Of a stretch of DNA of 64,000 nt, positions 21,180 through 31,780 are shown in pieces. The position numbers and the translations under genes were made by a program. This DNA comes from Halomonas organivorans (GTDB taxonomy: Bacteria > Pseudomonadota > Gammaproteobacteria > Pseudomonadales > Halomonadaceae), in assembly GCF_014192055.1 (NCBI RefSeq), contig NZ_JACHXM010000001.1, forward strand, positions 320,931 to 384,930. Direction: 5' to 3'. Every line of letters starts with the position of its first letter. The first letter of the stretch is position 1. The notes beneath the pieces are model-generated. The model did no database searches and was not told where the DNA came from. It saw only the letters and a program-made list of their open reading frames with translations.

Positions 21180-21794
21180 ATGTCCAGCGACACTCCCCTA
21201 GCCCCGCACCTCGAACGCCCTCGCAACCTGTCGACACTGATCGCCCGGGTACGGCATGCCGGCCGCCGCCGAGACGACATCAGCCTTGACGCCATCCTCG
21301 ACGCGGTGGGGCGGCGCAGCTTCGCTCCCTTTCTGCTGATCGCGGGACTCATCACCCTGGCACCGCTGATCGGCGACATACCCGGGGTGCCCACCCTGAT
21401 GGCCAGCCTGGTGGTATTGGTGGCCGCCCAACTGCTGCTGGGCCGACAGCACTTCTGGCTGCCGCGCTTCCTGCTGGAGCGGCGGGTATCCCGCGAGCGC
21501 TTCCTGCGGGTCACCGGCTGGCTGGAGAAGCCAGCCCACTGGGTCGACTGTTGCCTGCGGGCTCGCCTGACCTGGCTTACCCGCTCCCCGGCCCACCTGC
21601 CGGTGGCCCTGACCTGCCTGCTGATCGGGCTGGCCATGCCGCCGATGGAGCTGGTGCCCTTCTCCGCCAACGGCGGCGGCCTGGCGCTGACCCTGTTCGG
21701 CCTGGCACTGCTCGCCGAAGACGGCCTGATGGCGCTCGCGGCCTACCTGCTGACCGGCACCACCCTGGCACTGGTGATCATCGGCCTCGCCTGA
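21180..21794 (+). CDS. exoD: ExoD-family membrane protein
   Basis: 204-residue inner-membrane protein of the ExoD family, named for a Rhizobium protein affecting exopolysaccharide synthesis and alkali tolerance; molecular function is unknown. N-terminal DDISLDAILDAVGRRSFAPFLLIAGLITLAPLIGDIPGVP is the hallmark, followed by hydrophobic segments at about 46-64, 74-86, 142-160 and 167-203. No signal peptide. The stop is followed within a few bases by a hairpin oriented for the opposite strand, so this gene and the minus-strand tRNA transcript converge there. Confidence 0.85.
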   Translation: MSSDTPLAPHLERPRNLSTLIARVRHAGRRRDDISLDAILDAVGRRSFAPFLLIAGLITLAPLIGDIPGVPTLMASLVVLVAAQLLLGRQHFWLPRFLLERRVSRERFLRVTGWLEKPAHWVDCCLRARLTWLTRSPAHLPVALTCLLIGLAMPPMELVPFSANGGGLALTLFGLALLAEDGLMALAAYLLTGTTLALVIIGLA

Positions 21795-21797
21795 ACC

Positions 21798-21824
21798 AAA
21801 AAAAGCGGCCTTGGACAAGGCCGC
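21798..21824 (-). terminator. Rho-independent terminator facing the tRNA-Leu transcript
   Basis: On the minus strand an 8-bp stem (gcggcctt / aaggccgc, 4-nt loop) is followed by seven T residues. The only minus-strand gene upstream is tRNA-Leu at 22084-22170, 260 nt away, so it ends that transcript or a separate small RNA. It may also serve as a weaker terminator for exoD on the plus strand. Confidence 0.85.
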
Positions 21825-22083
21825 CGGAAACGGGAAATGTGTCATGCAGGGAAGCTGACACACCACCCATTATTCATGATCAATTTCACGGGATATTTTC
21901 CGGAAAGCGCTTATATACGGCCCCACATCATGACTTTGACCGTATGGCCAGCCGTGAGCAGCAATGACAGGCATGCACGAGCCAAGCGCGACGACGCGTA
22001 GATCTTCCGTCGTCATTCCGTTGACACGTTAAGGATTTCTCATTCAGAACAAGCACAAGGAGGGAGGTAAGTGCTTGATTTTA

Positions 22084-22170
22084 TGGTACCGGTGGTCGGA
22101 CTCGAACCGACAAGGGCTTGCACCCGGCGGATTTTGAATCCGCTGCGTCTACCAATTCCGCCACACCGGC
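22084..22170 (-). tRNA. tRNA-Leu (anticodon CAA)
   Basis: 87-nt class II tRNA on the minus strand with an encoded CCA. The acceptor stem GCCGGTG pairs with CACCGGT (one G-U). The D arm contains AATTGGTAGACGC, the anticodon loop is TTCAAAA within stem GCGGA/TCCGC, the long variable arm reads GGGTGCAAGCCC, and the T arm carries GGTTCGAGTCC. The anticodon CAA reads UUG leucine codons. Flanking tandem genes are absent, so it is a singleton. Confidence 0.97.
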
Positions 22171-22309
22171 AACGGCGGTGCATTATACGTGTGCAGAGCA
22201 GCAGGTCAATTACGGGCCCTGACTTAACAGCGGCAACAGGGTATCCTTGGCGGCTTGCCGCGGCTCTCCCGAGCCACCGTCCATCCCATCAGCCGGATCG
22301 TTTCGCCCC

Positions 22310-24530
<2,221 letters not shown>

Positions 24531-24611
24531 TCGGCGGGCGGCCCCCGTGGCCACTCGCCGAGCGCCGATGGAAGGCGCCTGGTTTTCCCGCGACTCAGGA
24601 GATCGTCGTAC

Positions 24612-24950
24612 ATGCTGGACTTCTTCATTTCCCCGGCCCTGGCCCAGGACGCCGGAGGCGCCCCGGGCGGTGGCATCGCCCAGATCGTGATGCTGGTCGG
24701 CTTCGTGCTGATCTTCTACTTCCTGCTGTGGCGCCCGCAGGCCAAGCGTGCCAAGCAGCACAAGCAGCTGGTCGCCGGCCTGTCCAAGGGTGACGAGATC
24801 GTCATCGGCGGCGGCATGCTGGGCCGCATCACCAAGGTCAGCGAAGACAGCGAGTTCCTGACCATGGAGATTTCCGAGGGCACCGAGGTCAGCGTGCAGA
24901 AAACCGCCGTGGCGGCCGTTCTGCCCAAGGGCACGCTCAAGTCCATCTGA
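24612..24950 (+). CDS. yajC: Sec translocase accessory subunit YajC
   Basis: 112-residue inner-membrane protein that associates with SecDF and SecYEG. One transmembrane helix at about 20-40 (IVMLVGFVLIFYFLLWRPQ) is followed by a basic patch (AKRAKQHK) and a cytoplasmic domain with GDEIVIGGGMLGRITKV, the family pattern. AGGAG is present ten bases before the ATG. It lies in the conserved tgt-yajC-secD-secF order, 145 bp before secD. Confidence 0.95.
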   Translation: MLDFFISPALAQDAGGAPGGGIAQIVMLVGFVLIFYFLLWRPQAKRAKQHKQLVAGLSKGDEIVIGGGMLGRITKVSEDSEFLTMEISEGTEVSVQKTAVAAVLPKGTLKSI

Positions 24951-25095
24951 CCGGACGCCCCCGCGCCCGCACCGCTGCAAGGCCGTGCGGGCTGCCCTGC
25001 GACCACCGAGGCGGGGCCCGGCCGGCCGGCTCCGCCCGGTGCTCGTGATGGCATAGCGTCCGTTCCATCATCAGCAACCTGAGGGCAGGGCCCCC

Positions 25096-26946
25096 ATGCT
25101 CAACCGTTATCCCCTGTGGAAGTATCTGCTGATACTCCTCGTGCTCCTCGTCGGCCTGATCTATTCCCTCCCCAACCTCTTCCCCGAGGATCCGGCGGTA
25201 CAGATCAGCAGCGACCGGGGCGAATTCACCCTCGACGAGCGCCGTCTCGAGCGCCTCGAGACCTCCCTCTCCGACGCCGGCATCGACATCCAGTCCGTCG
25301 AACGCGAGCCCACCAGCGTGCTCATCCGCCTCGACAACGCCGATGACCAGATCCAGGCCCGCGACATGCTCAGCGAGGCGCTGGGCGACGACTACGTGGT
25401 GGCACTTAACCTGGCCGAATCGACCCCGGCCTGGCTGGAGTCCCTGGCCGCCTCTCCGATGACCCTTGGCCTGGACCTGCGCGGCGGCGTGCACTTCCTG
25501 CTCGAGGTCGACATGGACGCCGCTCTTCAGCAGCGCCTCGAGGTCAACGCCAGCGCCATGCGCGAGACCCTGCGCGACGAGCGGATCCGCTACCGCAACA
25601 CCGAGATCGACACGCGCGCGATCCGCATGGACTTCATGAACGCCGAGGATCGCGACGAAGCCCGCCGCCTGATCAGCCGCGAGTTCCCCGAGTTCGAGTA
25701 CCGCAATCTCGAGCGCGACCGCGGGGCCGGGCTGGCCATGACGCTGACCGACGCGGCCGTGGAAGAGATCCAGGACTATGCGGTCAACCAGAACCTGACC
25801 ACGCTGCGCAACCGCGTCAACGAACTGGGCGTGGCCGAACCGCTGGTCCAGCGCCAGGGGCCGGCGCGCATCGTCGTCGAGCTGCCCGGTGTGCAGGACA
25901 CCGCCGCCGCCAAGCGCATCGTCGGCGCCACCGCCAACCTGGAATTCCGCCTCGAGGCCCGCCCGGACACCCCGGAGGCCGAGACCGAGAGCTTCCCGTT
26001 CCGTAACGACGCCTCGCGCAACGCCACCCTGATGCGCGACGTCATCATCACCGGCGACAGCGTCTCCAACGCCAACCGCAGCTTCGACGAGAACGGTAGG
26101 CCCCAGGTCAACATCAACCTGGACGGTACCGGTGGCACCCTGATGAACCGCTCCACCCGCACCAACATCGGTCGCAACATGGCGGTGCTGTTCATCGAGC
26201 ACAAGACCCGCGACCGCACGGTGATCGAGGACGGCAAGGAGACCACCGTCCGCACGCCCTACACCGAGCGCGGCATCATCAGCCTGGCCACCATCCAGAG
26301 CGCGCTGGGCAACAGCTTCCGCATCACCGGGCTCGACTCGCCCACCGAGGCGGCCGAGCTGGCGCTGCTGCTGCGCTCCGGCTCGCTGGCCGCACCGATC
26401 TACTTCGCCCAGGAACGCACCATCGGGCCGAGCCTCGGCGAGAAGAACATCGAGCGCGGCATCCTCTCGGTGGAGATCGGCCTGCTGCTGGTGGTGGCCT
26501 TCATGCTGCTGCGCTACAAGGTGTTCGGGGTGATCGCCAATCTCGCCCTCGGCTTCAACCTGGTGCTGCTGGTGGCCGCCATGTCGCTGCTCGGCGCTAC
26601 CCTGACGCTGCCCGGCATCGCCGGCATCGTGCTCACGCTAGGCATGGCGGTGGACGCCAACGTGCTGATCTTCGAGCGCATCCGCGAGGAGCTCCGCACC
26701 GGTCTATCGGTGCAGCAGGCGATCCACGCCGGCTATGAGCGCGCCTTCACCTCCATCGTCGACGCCAACATCACCACCCTGCTGGTGGCGTTGATCCTGT
26801 TCTCGATCGGCACCGGCCCGGTCAAGGGCTTCGCCGTGACGCTGTCGCTGGGCATCCTGACCTCGCTGTTCACCGCCCTGATGGTGACCCGCGCCATGGT
26901 CAACCTGTGCTACGGCGGCAAGCCCGTGAAGAAGCTCTGGATTTAG
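25096..26946 (+). CDS. secD: Protein translocase subunit SecD
   Basis: 616-residue inner-membrane protein of the RND superfamily that uses the proton gradient to help pull proteins through SecYEG on the periplasmic side. TM1 is at about 7-23. A large periplasmic P1 region follows with the D1 signature LGLDLRGGVHFLLEVD at about 125-140. The five C-terminal helices begin near 455 (LSVEIGLLLVVAFMLLRYKVFG) and include the D5-type GMAVDANVLIFERIREE with conserved acidic and basic residues. Length is close to E. coli SecD (615). The secF ATG lies 9 bp after the stop with GGAGAAGGCC between, so the pair is cotranslated. Confidence 0.97.
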   Translation: MLNRYPLWKYLLILLVLLVGLIYSLPNLFPEDPAVQISSDRGEFTLDERRLERLETSLSDAGIDIQSVEREPTSVLIRLDNADDQIQARDMLSEALGDDYVVALNLAESTPAWLESLAASPMTLGLDLRGGVHFLLEVDMDAALQQRLEVNASAMRETLRDERIRYRNTEIDTRAIRMDFMNAEDRDEARRLISREFPEFEYRNLERDRGAGLAMTLTDAAVEEIQDYAVNQNLTTLRNRVNELGVAEPLVQRQGPARIVVELPGVQDTAAAKRIVGATANLEFRLEARPDTPEAETESFPFRNDASRNATLMRDVIITGDSVSNANRSFDENGRPQVNINLDGTGGTLMNRSTRTNIGRNMAVLFIEHKTRDRTVIEDGKETTVRTPYTERGIISLATIQSALGNSFRITGLDSPTEAAELALLLRSGSLAAPIYFAQERTIGPSLGEKNIERGILSVEIGLLLVVAFMLLRYKVFGVIANLALGFNLVLLVAAMSLLGATLTLPGIAGIVLTLGMAVDANVLIFERIREELRTGLSVQQAIHAGYERAFTSIVDANITTLLVALILFSIGTGPVKGFAVTLSLGILTSLFTALMVTRAMVNLCYGGKPVKKLWI

Positions 26947-26955
26947 GAGAAGGCC

Positions 26956-27879
26956 ATGCAATCGTTCATCAATCGACAGATCGACTTCATGGGCAAGCGT
27001 CGGCTGGCCTTCATGGCCTCCGGGCTGATGCTGCTGGTGTCGATCGTCGCCCTGCTGGTCCAGGGGCTGAACCTGGGCCTCGACTTCACCGGCGGCACCC
27101 TGGTAGAGGTCCGCTATGCCACGGCGCCCGCCCTGGCTAGCGTGCGCGAAACCCTGGAAACCGCCGGCTTCCAGGACGTGGCCGTGCAGACCTTCGGCGC
27201 CTCCACCGAGGTGCTGATCCGCCTGCAGCAGGCCTTCGAAGCCGGCGTCGGCGACCGGGTCGTCGAGCTGCTCAACCAGGGCGGCGCCAGCGTCGAACTG
27301 GTACGCGCCGAGTTCGTCGGCGCCCAGGTCGGCGACCAGCTGCGCGACCAGAGCGGCATGGGCATGCTGGTGGCACTGGGCATCGTGATGCTCTATGTCG
27401 CCTTCCGCTTCCAGTACAAGTTCGCCCTCGGCGCCCTGCTGGCACTGATTCACGACGTCATCATCGTGGTCGGCGCCTTTGCGCTGTTCGGCTTCGAGTT
27501 CGACCTCACGGTGCTGGCGGCAGTCCTGGCGGTGATCGGCTACTCGCTCAACGACACCATCGTGGTCTATGACCGCATCCGCGAGAATATCCGCAAGTCG
27601 CGCATCGACGACATGCCGGCCATCTTCAACGAGTCCATCAACCAGACCCTGTCGCGCACCCTGGCGACCTCCGGCACCACCCTGCTGGTGCTGCTGGCCC
27701 TGGTGCTGCTGGGCGGCGACATGATCCACAACTTCGCCGTGGCGTTGATCATCGGCATCGGCATCGGCACCTTCTCCTCCATCTACGTGGCCTCGGCCCT
27801 GCTGCTGCCGCTGAAGCTGCAGCGCGAGGACCTGATCCCGGCCAGGAAGGAGGACCCGGAGGCCGAGGAGCTGCCCTGA
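26956..27879 (+). CDS. secF: Protein translocase subunit SecF
   Basis: 307-residue partner of SecD. TM1 lies at about 16-36, followed by the D2-type LNLGLDFTGGTLVEVRYA, a short periplasmic domain and five helices. The proton-path signature SLNDTIVVYDRIRENIRKSR is at about 197-216. A C-terminal cytoplasmic tail ends in an acidic stretch (EDPEAEELP). It is the last gene of the cluster, closed by a strong hairpin terminator at 27900-27928. No truncation. Confidence 0.97.
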   Translation: MQSFINRQIDFMGKRRLAFMASGLMLLVSIVALLVQGLNLGLDFTGGTLVEVRYATAPALASVRETLETAGFQDVAVQTFGASTEVLIRLQQAFEAGVGDRVVELLNQGGASVELVRAEFVGAQVGDQLRDQSGMGMLVALGIVMLYVAFRFQYKFALGALLALIHDVIIVVGAFALFGFEFDLTVLAAVLAVIGYSLNDTIVVYDRIRENIRKSRIDDMPAIFNESINQTLSRTLATSGTTLLVLLALVLLGGDMIHNFAVALIIGIGIGTFSSIYVASALLLPLKLQREDLIPARKEDPEAEELP

Positions 27880-27899
27880 CGGCCGCCCCTCTGCCCACG

Positions 27900-27928
27900 A
27901 AAAAGCCACCCTTCGAGGTGGCTTTTTT
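27900..27928. terminator. Bidirectional terminator between secF and trpA
   Basis: agccacc / ggtggct stem with a cttcga loop, flanked by an A run on the left and six T residues on the right, so it can end both the secF transcript (plus) and the trpBA transcript (minus). Confidence 0.93.
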
Positions 27929-27955
27929 CATGCCTGGCGCCGCGAGATGGGCGAC

Positions 27956-28789
27956 TCAGGCCTCTTCCGCCTCACGGGCGCGGTGCACCGCCTCAGACAG
28001 CGAACGGGTCAGGTCGACGACCCGGCGCACGCCATCTTCGGGACGTGCGGCCTCTCCGATGGCGTCGGTGAAGGCAGAGCCGACCACCACCGCGTCGGCG
28101 AAGCGGGCGATGCGCTCGGCCTGCTCGGGGGTACGGATGCCGAAGCCGACGCCAATCGGCAACGCGGAGTGCGCGCGGATGGCCTCGACTTCCTCCGCCA
28201 CGCGTTCGGCGGACGGCGCGGCGGCGCCGGTCACCCCGGTGCTGGAAACGTAGTAGAGGAAGCCCGAGGTGTTCTCGAGCACCAGCGGCAGACGCTTGGC
28301 GTCGGTGGTCGGCGTCGCCAGGCGGATGAAGTCGATGCCGTGGGCCTGGGCCGGCAGGCACAGCTCGGCATCGTGCTCCGGCGGGAGGTCGACCACGATC
28401 AGCCCGTCCACGCCGGCCTCGGCGGCCTCGGCCAGGAAGGCCTCGACGCCCATGCAGTAGATGGGGTTGTAGTAGCCCATCAGCACCACCGGGGTGGCGT
28501 CGTCGCGCTCGCGCAGGGCACGCACCATGGAAAGCGTCTTGGCCATGGTCTGCCCGCCCTCCAGGGCGCGCAGCGTGGAGGCCTGGATAGACGGACCATC
28601 CGCCATGGGATCGGTGAACGGCATGCCCAGCTCGATCACGTCGGCGCCCGCCTCGGGCAGCGCCAGCAGGGTCTCGAGGCTGGCCTCGTAGTCGGGATCG
28701 CCGGCGCTGATGAAGGTGACGAGGCCGGCGCGGTTGGCGGCCTTGAGCTCGTCGAAGCGGCGCGCGATGCGGTCGTGGCGTTGGGTCAT
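27956..28789 (-). CDS. trpA: Tryptophan synthase alpha chain
   Basis: 277-residue TIM-barrel subunit cleaving indole-3-glycerol phosphate to indole and glyceraldehyde 3-phosphate. Catalytic Glu53 ([11 protein letters not shown]) and Asp64 (MADGP) are both present. Phosphate-binding segments [14 protein letters not shown] [10 protein letters not shown] and [12 protein letters not shown] are intact. The ATG at 28789 has AGGAG upstream and begins 11 nt after the trpB stop; the frame stays open upstream into trpB. TrpA and TrpB form the alpha2beta2 channelling complex. The trpBA pair without trpC-E nearby, next to a LysR gene, is the pseudomonad arrangement. Confidence 0.97.
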   Translation of the reverse strand: MTQRHDRIARRFDELKAANRAGLVTFISAGDPDYEASLETLLALPEAGADVIELGMPFTDPMADGPSIQASTLRALEGGQTMAKTLSMVRALRERDDATPVVLMGYYNPIYCMGVEAFLAEAAEAGVDGLIVVDLPPEHDAELCLPAQAHGIDFIRLATPTTDAKRLPLVLENTSGFLYYVSSTGVTGAAAPSAERVAEEVEAIRAHSALPIGVGFGIRTPEQAERIARFADAVVVGSAFTDAIGEAARPEDGVRRVVDLTRSLSEAVHRAREAEEA

Positions 28790-28800
28790 CGTCTCTCTCC

Positions 28801-30036
28801 TCATTCTGCCGGTGCGTCGGCCGCCAGCTCGTCGGCCAGGCGTTCGGTGACGGTGGTCATGTCCTTGTCGCCGCGCCCGCTCAGGTTCAGCACCATCACA
28901 TGATCTTCCGGCAGCGTCGGCGCCAGCTTGATCGCGTGGGCGATGGCGTGGGAGGACTCCAGGGCCGGGATGATGCCTTCCAGGCGGCACAGTGTCTTGA
29001 AGGCGTCCAGCGCCTCGTCGTCGGTCACGGCGACGTACTCGGCGCGACCGACCTCGTGCAGCCAGGCGTGCTCGGGGCCGATGCCCGGGTAGTCGAGGCC
29101 CGCCGAGATCGAGTGCGCATCGGTGATCTGGCCCTCGGCGGACTGCAGCAGGAAGGTCCGGTTGCCGTGAAGCACGCCGGGGCTGCCGCCCTGCAGGCTA
29201 GCGGCGTGCTTGCCGGTGTCCAGGCCCTCGCCGGCCGCTTCCACGCCGACCAGCCGTACGCTCTCGTCTTCGAGGAAGGGATGGAACAGGCCCATGGCGT
29301 TGGAGCCGCCGCCGATGCAGGCCACCAGCGAGTCGGGCAGCCGGCCCTCCTTCTCGGCCAGTTGCTCGCGCACCTCCTGGCCGATCACGGACTGGAAGTC
29401 GCGCACCATGGCCGGGTACGGATGCGGACCGGCCACGGTGCCGATGATGTAGAAGGTGTCAGCGACGTTGGTCACCCAGTCGCGCAGGGCGTCGTTCATC
29501 GCATCCTTCAGGGTGCCGGTGCCGCTGGTCACCGGGATCACCTCGGCGCCCAGCAGCTTCATGCGCTGCACGTTGGGCTGCTGGCGGTCGATGTCGGTGC
29601 TGCCCATGTAGATGATGCATTTCATGCCGAAGCGAGCCGCCACGGTGGCGGTGGCCACGCCGTGCATGCCGGCGCCGGTCTCGGCGATGATGCGCTGCTT
29701 GCCCATGCGCCGGGCCAGCAGCACCTGGCCGATGCAGTTGTTGATCTTGTGCGCGCCGGTATGCATCAGGTCTTCGCGCTTGAGATAGATCCGCGCCCCG
29801 CCTAGCTGCTCGGTCAGCCGCTCGGCAAAGTAGAGCGGGCTTTCGCGGCCGATGTAGTCGCGGCGCAGCGCGTCAAGCTCGGCGTGGAACTCGGGGTCCT
29901 GCTTGGCCGACTCGTAGGCCTGCTGAAGCTCGAGGATCAGCGGCATCAGGGTTTCGGCGACGAAGCGACCACCGAAGCGGCCGAAGAAGCCATCGGCATC
30001 GGGGGCGAGTTCGGCGGTGGGGTGCGGCAGACCCAT
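28801..30036 (-). CDS. trpB: Tryptophan synthase beta chain
   Basis: 411-residue PLP enzyme condensing indole with serine. Schiff-base Lys97 lies in HTGAHKINN and catalytic Glu119 in [14 protein letters not shown]; the cofactor phosphate loop [10 protein letters not shown] is near 240. The start is the ATG at 30036, with AGGAG eight bases upstream; a longer frame to 30078 runs into the operator region. It is transcribed divergently from the TrpI-like gene, with a perfect inverted repeat in between. Confidence 0.97.
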   Translation of the reverse strand: MGLPHPTAELAPDADGFFGRFGGRFVAETLMPLILELQQAYESAKQDPEFHAELDALRRDYIGRESPLYFAERLTEQLGGARIYLKREDLMHTGAHKINNCIGQVLLARRMGKQRIIAETGAGMHGVATATVAARFGMKCIIYMGSTDIDRQQPNVQRMKLLGAEVIPVTSGTGTLKDAMNDALRDWVTNVADTFYIIGTVAGPHPYPAMVRDFQSVIGQEVREQLAEKEGRLPDSLVACIGGGSNAMGLFHPFLEDESVRLVGVEAAGEGLDTGKHAASLQGGSPGVLHGNRTFLLQSAEGQITDAHSISAGLDYPGIGPEHAWLHEVGRAEYVAVTDDEALDAFKTLCRLEGIIPALESSHAIAHAIKLAPTLPEDHVMVLNLSGRGDKDMTTVTERLADELAADAPAE

Positions 30037-30094
30037 GGTGACGACTCCTGACAGTGGGGAATGGCCACCAAGATACATCGCACCGCGCCTTGTG

Positions 30095-30117
30095 ATTAGC
30101 GATCATTGCTCGCTAAT
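30095..30117. promoter_or_regulatory. Probable TrpI-type operator between trpB and the LysR gene
   Basis: Perfect inverted repeat attagcga - 7 nt - tcgctaat in the 114-bp divergent intergenic space. It contains the T-N11-A arrangement typical of LysR sites. In pseudomonads TrpI binds between trpI and trpBA and activates trpBA with indoleglycerol phosphate; this repeat is the obvious site here. Confidence 0.75.
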
Positions 30118-30150
30118 CTGTGAGAAAAGCTGACATGTCAGGAGCCCGCC

Positions 30151-31053
30151 TTGAGTGATCGACTGCCCTCGCTGAATGCCCTGCGCGCCTTCGACGAGAC
30201 GGCCCGCACGCTGAGCGTCACGCGCGCCGCCGAGGCGCTGCACGTCACCCACGGCGCGGTCAGCCGCCAGCTCAAGCAGCTCGAGGAACAGCTCGGGGTG
30301 GCGCTGTTTCGGCGCCAGGGTCGCGGCCTGTCGCTGACCCAGGATGGCGAATTGCTGCGTGCCTCGACCTCACAGGCCTTCGAGCGGCTCGGCCAGGCCT
30401 GCACCCAGCTGCGCCGGCGCGCGTCGGAGGCACCGCTGGTGCTCGGCTGCCCCGGCAGCTTCCTCGCCCGCTGGTTCATCCCTCGCCTGGACCGCCTGAA
30501 GGCCCAGTGCCCGGAACTGAACCTGCACCTGACCGCCGATGAAGAGGTGGCCGGCCGGCTGGGCACCGACGTGGACGCCGTGCTGCGCTTCGCCGAACCG
30601 CCCTGGCCCGATGACATGAGGGTGGTCGAACTGGCGCCTGAGCGCATCGGGCCGGTGCTGGCGCCGGAGCTGCTCGACGCGCCCTCTCACATCCCCCCTG
30701 GGCACGACACCGCCGCGCTGACGTCGCTGCCGATGCTGCATACTCAGTCGCGTCCCCAGGCCTGGTCGCAGTGGTTCGCCGCCCAGGGCCTGGACCCCGC
30801 GACGATGCGCCACGACCAGTCGTTCGAGCACCTTCACTACATGCTGGAGGCAGCGCTGGTGGGCCTTGGGGTGGCCATCGCGCCGTCCTACCTGGTGGAA
30901 GAGGACCTGCGCACGGGCCGTCTGGTCGCCCCCTGGGGCTTCATCGAAACGCCGGCGCGGCTCGGGCTGTGGCTGCCGCCGGGGGCGCCGCGACGGGACA
31001 TCGAGCGGCTGGTCGAGTGGCTGGCACAGGAGCTTGCGCACTCCACCGGCTGA
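30151..31053 (+). CDS. trpI: LysR-family regulator, TrpI-like
   Basis: 300-residue LysR-type regulator. The N-terminal winged helix-turn-helix has LNALRAFDETARTLSVTRAAEALHVTHGAVSRQLKQLEEQLG at residues about 8-49, followed by a substrate-binding domain; the GcvA/TrpI subgroup fits best. The start is TTG with AGGAG six bases upstream; no ATG is better placed. Divergence from trpBA and the operator between them support a TrpI role (activation of trpBA). A role as a general GcvA-like regulator is the main alternative. Confidence 0.82.
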   Translation: MSDRLPSLNALRAFDETARTLSVTRAAEALHVTHGAVSRQLKQLEEQLGVALFRRQGRGLSLTQDGELLRASTSQAFERLGQACTQLRRRASEAPLVLGCPGSFLARWFIPRLDRLKAQCPELNLHLTADEEVAGRLGTDVDAVLRFAEPPWPDDMRVVELAPERIGPVLAPELLDAPSHIPPGHDTAALTSLPMLHTQSRPQAWSQWFAAQGLDPATMRHDQSFEHLHYMLEAALVGLGVAIAPSYLVEEDLRTGRLVAPWGFIETPARLGLWLPPGAPRRDIERLVEWLAQELAHSTG

Positions 31054-31076
31054 CGCTCCGCCAACGCACGGGCAGC

Positions 31077-31102
31077 AAAAAGCCCCCGGGGTTGCCGGGG
31101 GC
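31077..31102 (-). terminator. Terminator downstream of the 114-aa orphan gene
   Basis: Stem gcccccgg / ccgggggc with a 5-nt loop; on the minus strand it is followed by five T residues. On the plus strand it has only ttct, so it may stop the LysR transcript less efficiently. Confidence 0.8.
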
Positions 31103-31156
31103 TTCTCGGTCCGCGTGCCGCCGGGTGGGCGGCGTCGGGGTTCGCCGGGAGGATGC

Positions 31157-31501
31157 CTAGGCGACGCCTTGGGCCTCATCGGGCGAGAAGACTTCGCGGG
31201 CATGGTGATAGAGCACGCCGGCATAGCCATTGCGCTGCATCACCTTGAGGATCTTGGCTGGGTTCTGGTCGTCGAGCGCGCGACGCAGCTTGTCCTGCTG
31301 CTCGTCGTCCAGCGCCTCGTGCCAGTGGTAGGGCTCGCCATTCGCGCTGGCCACCTCCGCACGACGGATCAGGTCCATCTCGACCCGGCCGCCGTAGCGG
31401 TACAGCAGATCGTAGCCTTCCTGGAGGTGCAGCGCTGGCACGTCGCACGGCTTTTCCAGGCTTTCCAGCACGTTATAGTAGTAATAGCTGAGCGGTTCCA
31501 T
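31157..31501 (-). CDS. Hypothetical protein, 114 aa
   Basis: Soluble 114-residue protein I do not recognise. It starts with EPLSYYYYNVLESLEKP and contains DLLYRYGGRVEMDLIRRAEVA and DDEQQDKLRRALDDQNPAKILKVMQRNGYAG, predicted mostly helical. AGGAG lies five bases before the ATG at 31501; another ATG sits immediately before it. It is a single gene with its own terminator, convergent with the TrpI-like gene. Probably a lineage-specific protein. Confidence 0.65.
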   Translation of the reverse strand: MEPLSYYYYNVLESLEKPCDVPALHLQEGYDLLYRYGGRVEMDLIRRAEVASANGEPYHWHEALDDEQQDKLRRALDDQNPAKILKVMQRNGYAGVLYHHAREVFSPDEAQGVA

Positions 31502-31665
31502 CATCACTCCTCTCGCGAATGAGGGGCATGGCCCGGCCTTGGAGAGCGAGGCGGCCGGGGTGCATGGAGCCGGGGCATCGAACGCCTCCGACTCCCCCAA
31601 GCTACACCCACTCGCGGACTCAGAACAGTCTTGCGAACGTCACCGGATGTAACGTTCCCGAACGC

Positions 31666-31700
31666 AAGACGCCTCCGCGGCTAAGCCGCGGAGGCGTCTT
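31666..31700. other. Strong 16-bp hairpin without a T tract
   Basis: Perfect 16-bp arms (aagacgcctccgcggc / gccgcggaggcgtctt) with a 3-nt loop between the SuhB-like gene and the 114-aa gene. A nested inverted repeat (cttgcg...cgcaag, gaacgt...acgttc) lies just to its left at 31629-31669. With no poly-T on either strand it is not a classical terminator; it may be a processed 3' end of the suhB transcript or a palindromic repeat. Confidence 0.7.
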
Positions 31701-31780
31701 CGTTAGATCGGGGCCAGCATCGCGCCGTCTCGAACGCGGCGTCTCGAACACGACGGCGGCCGCCCTGCGGCGGCGCGCGC

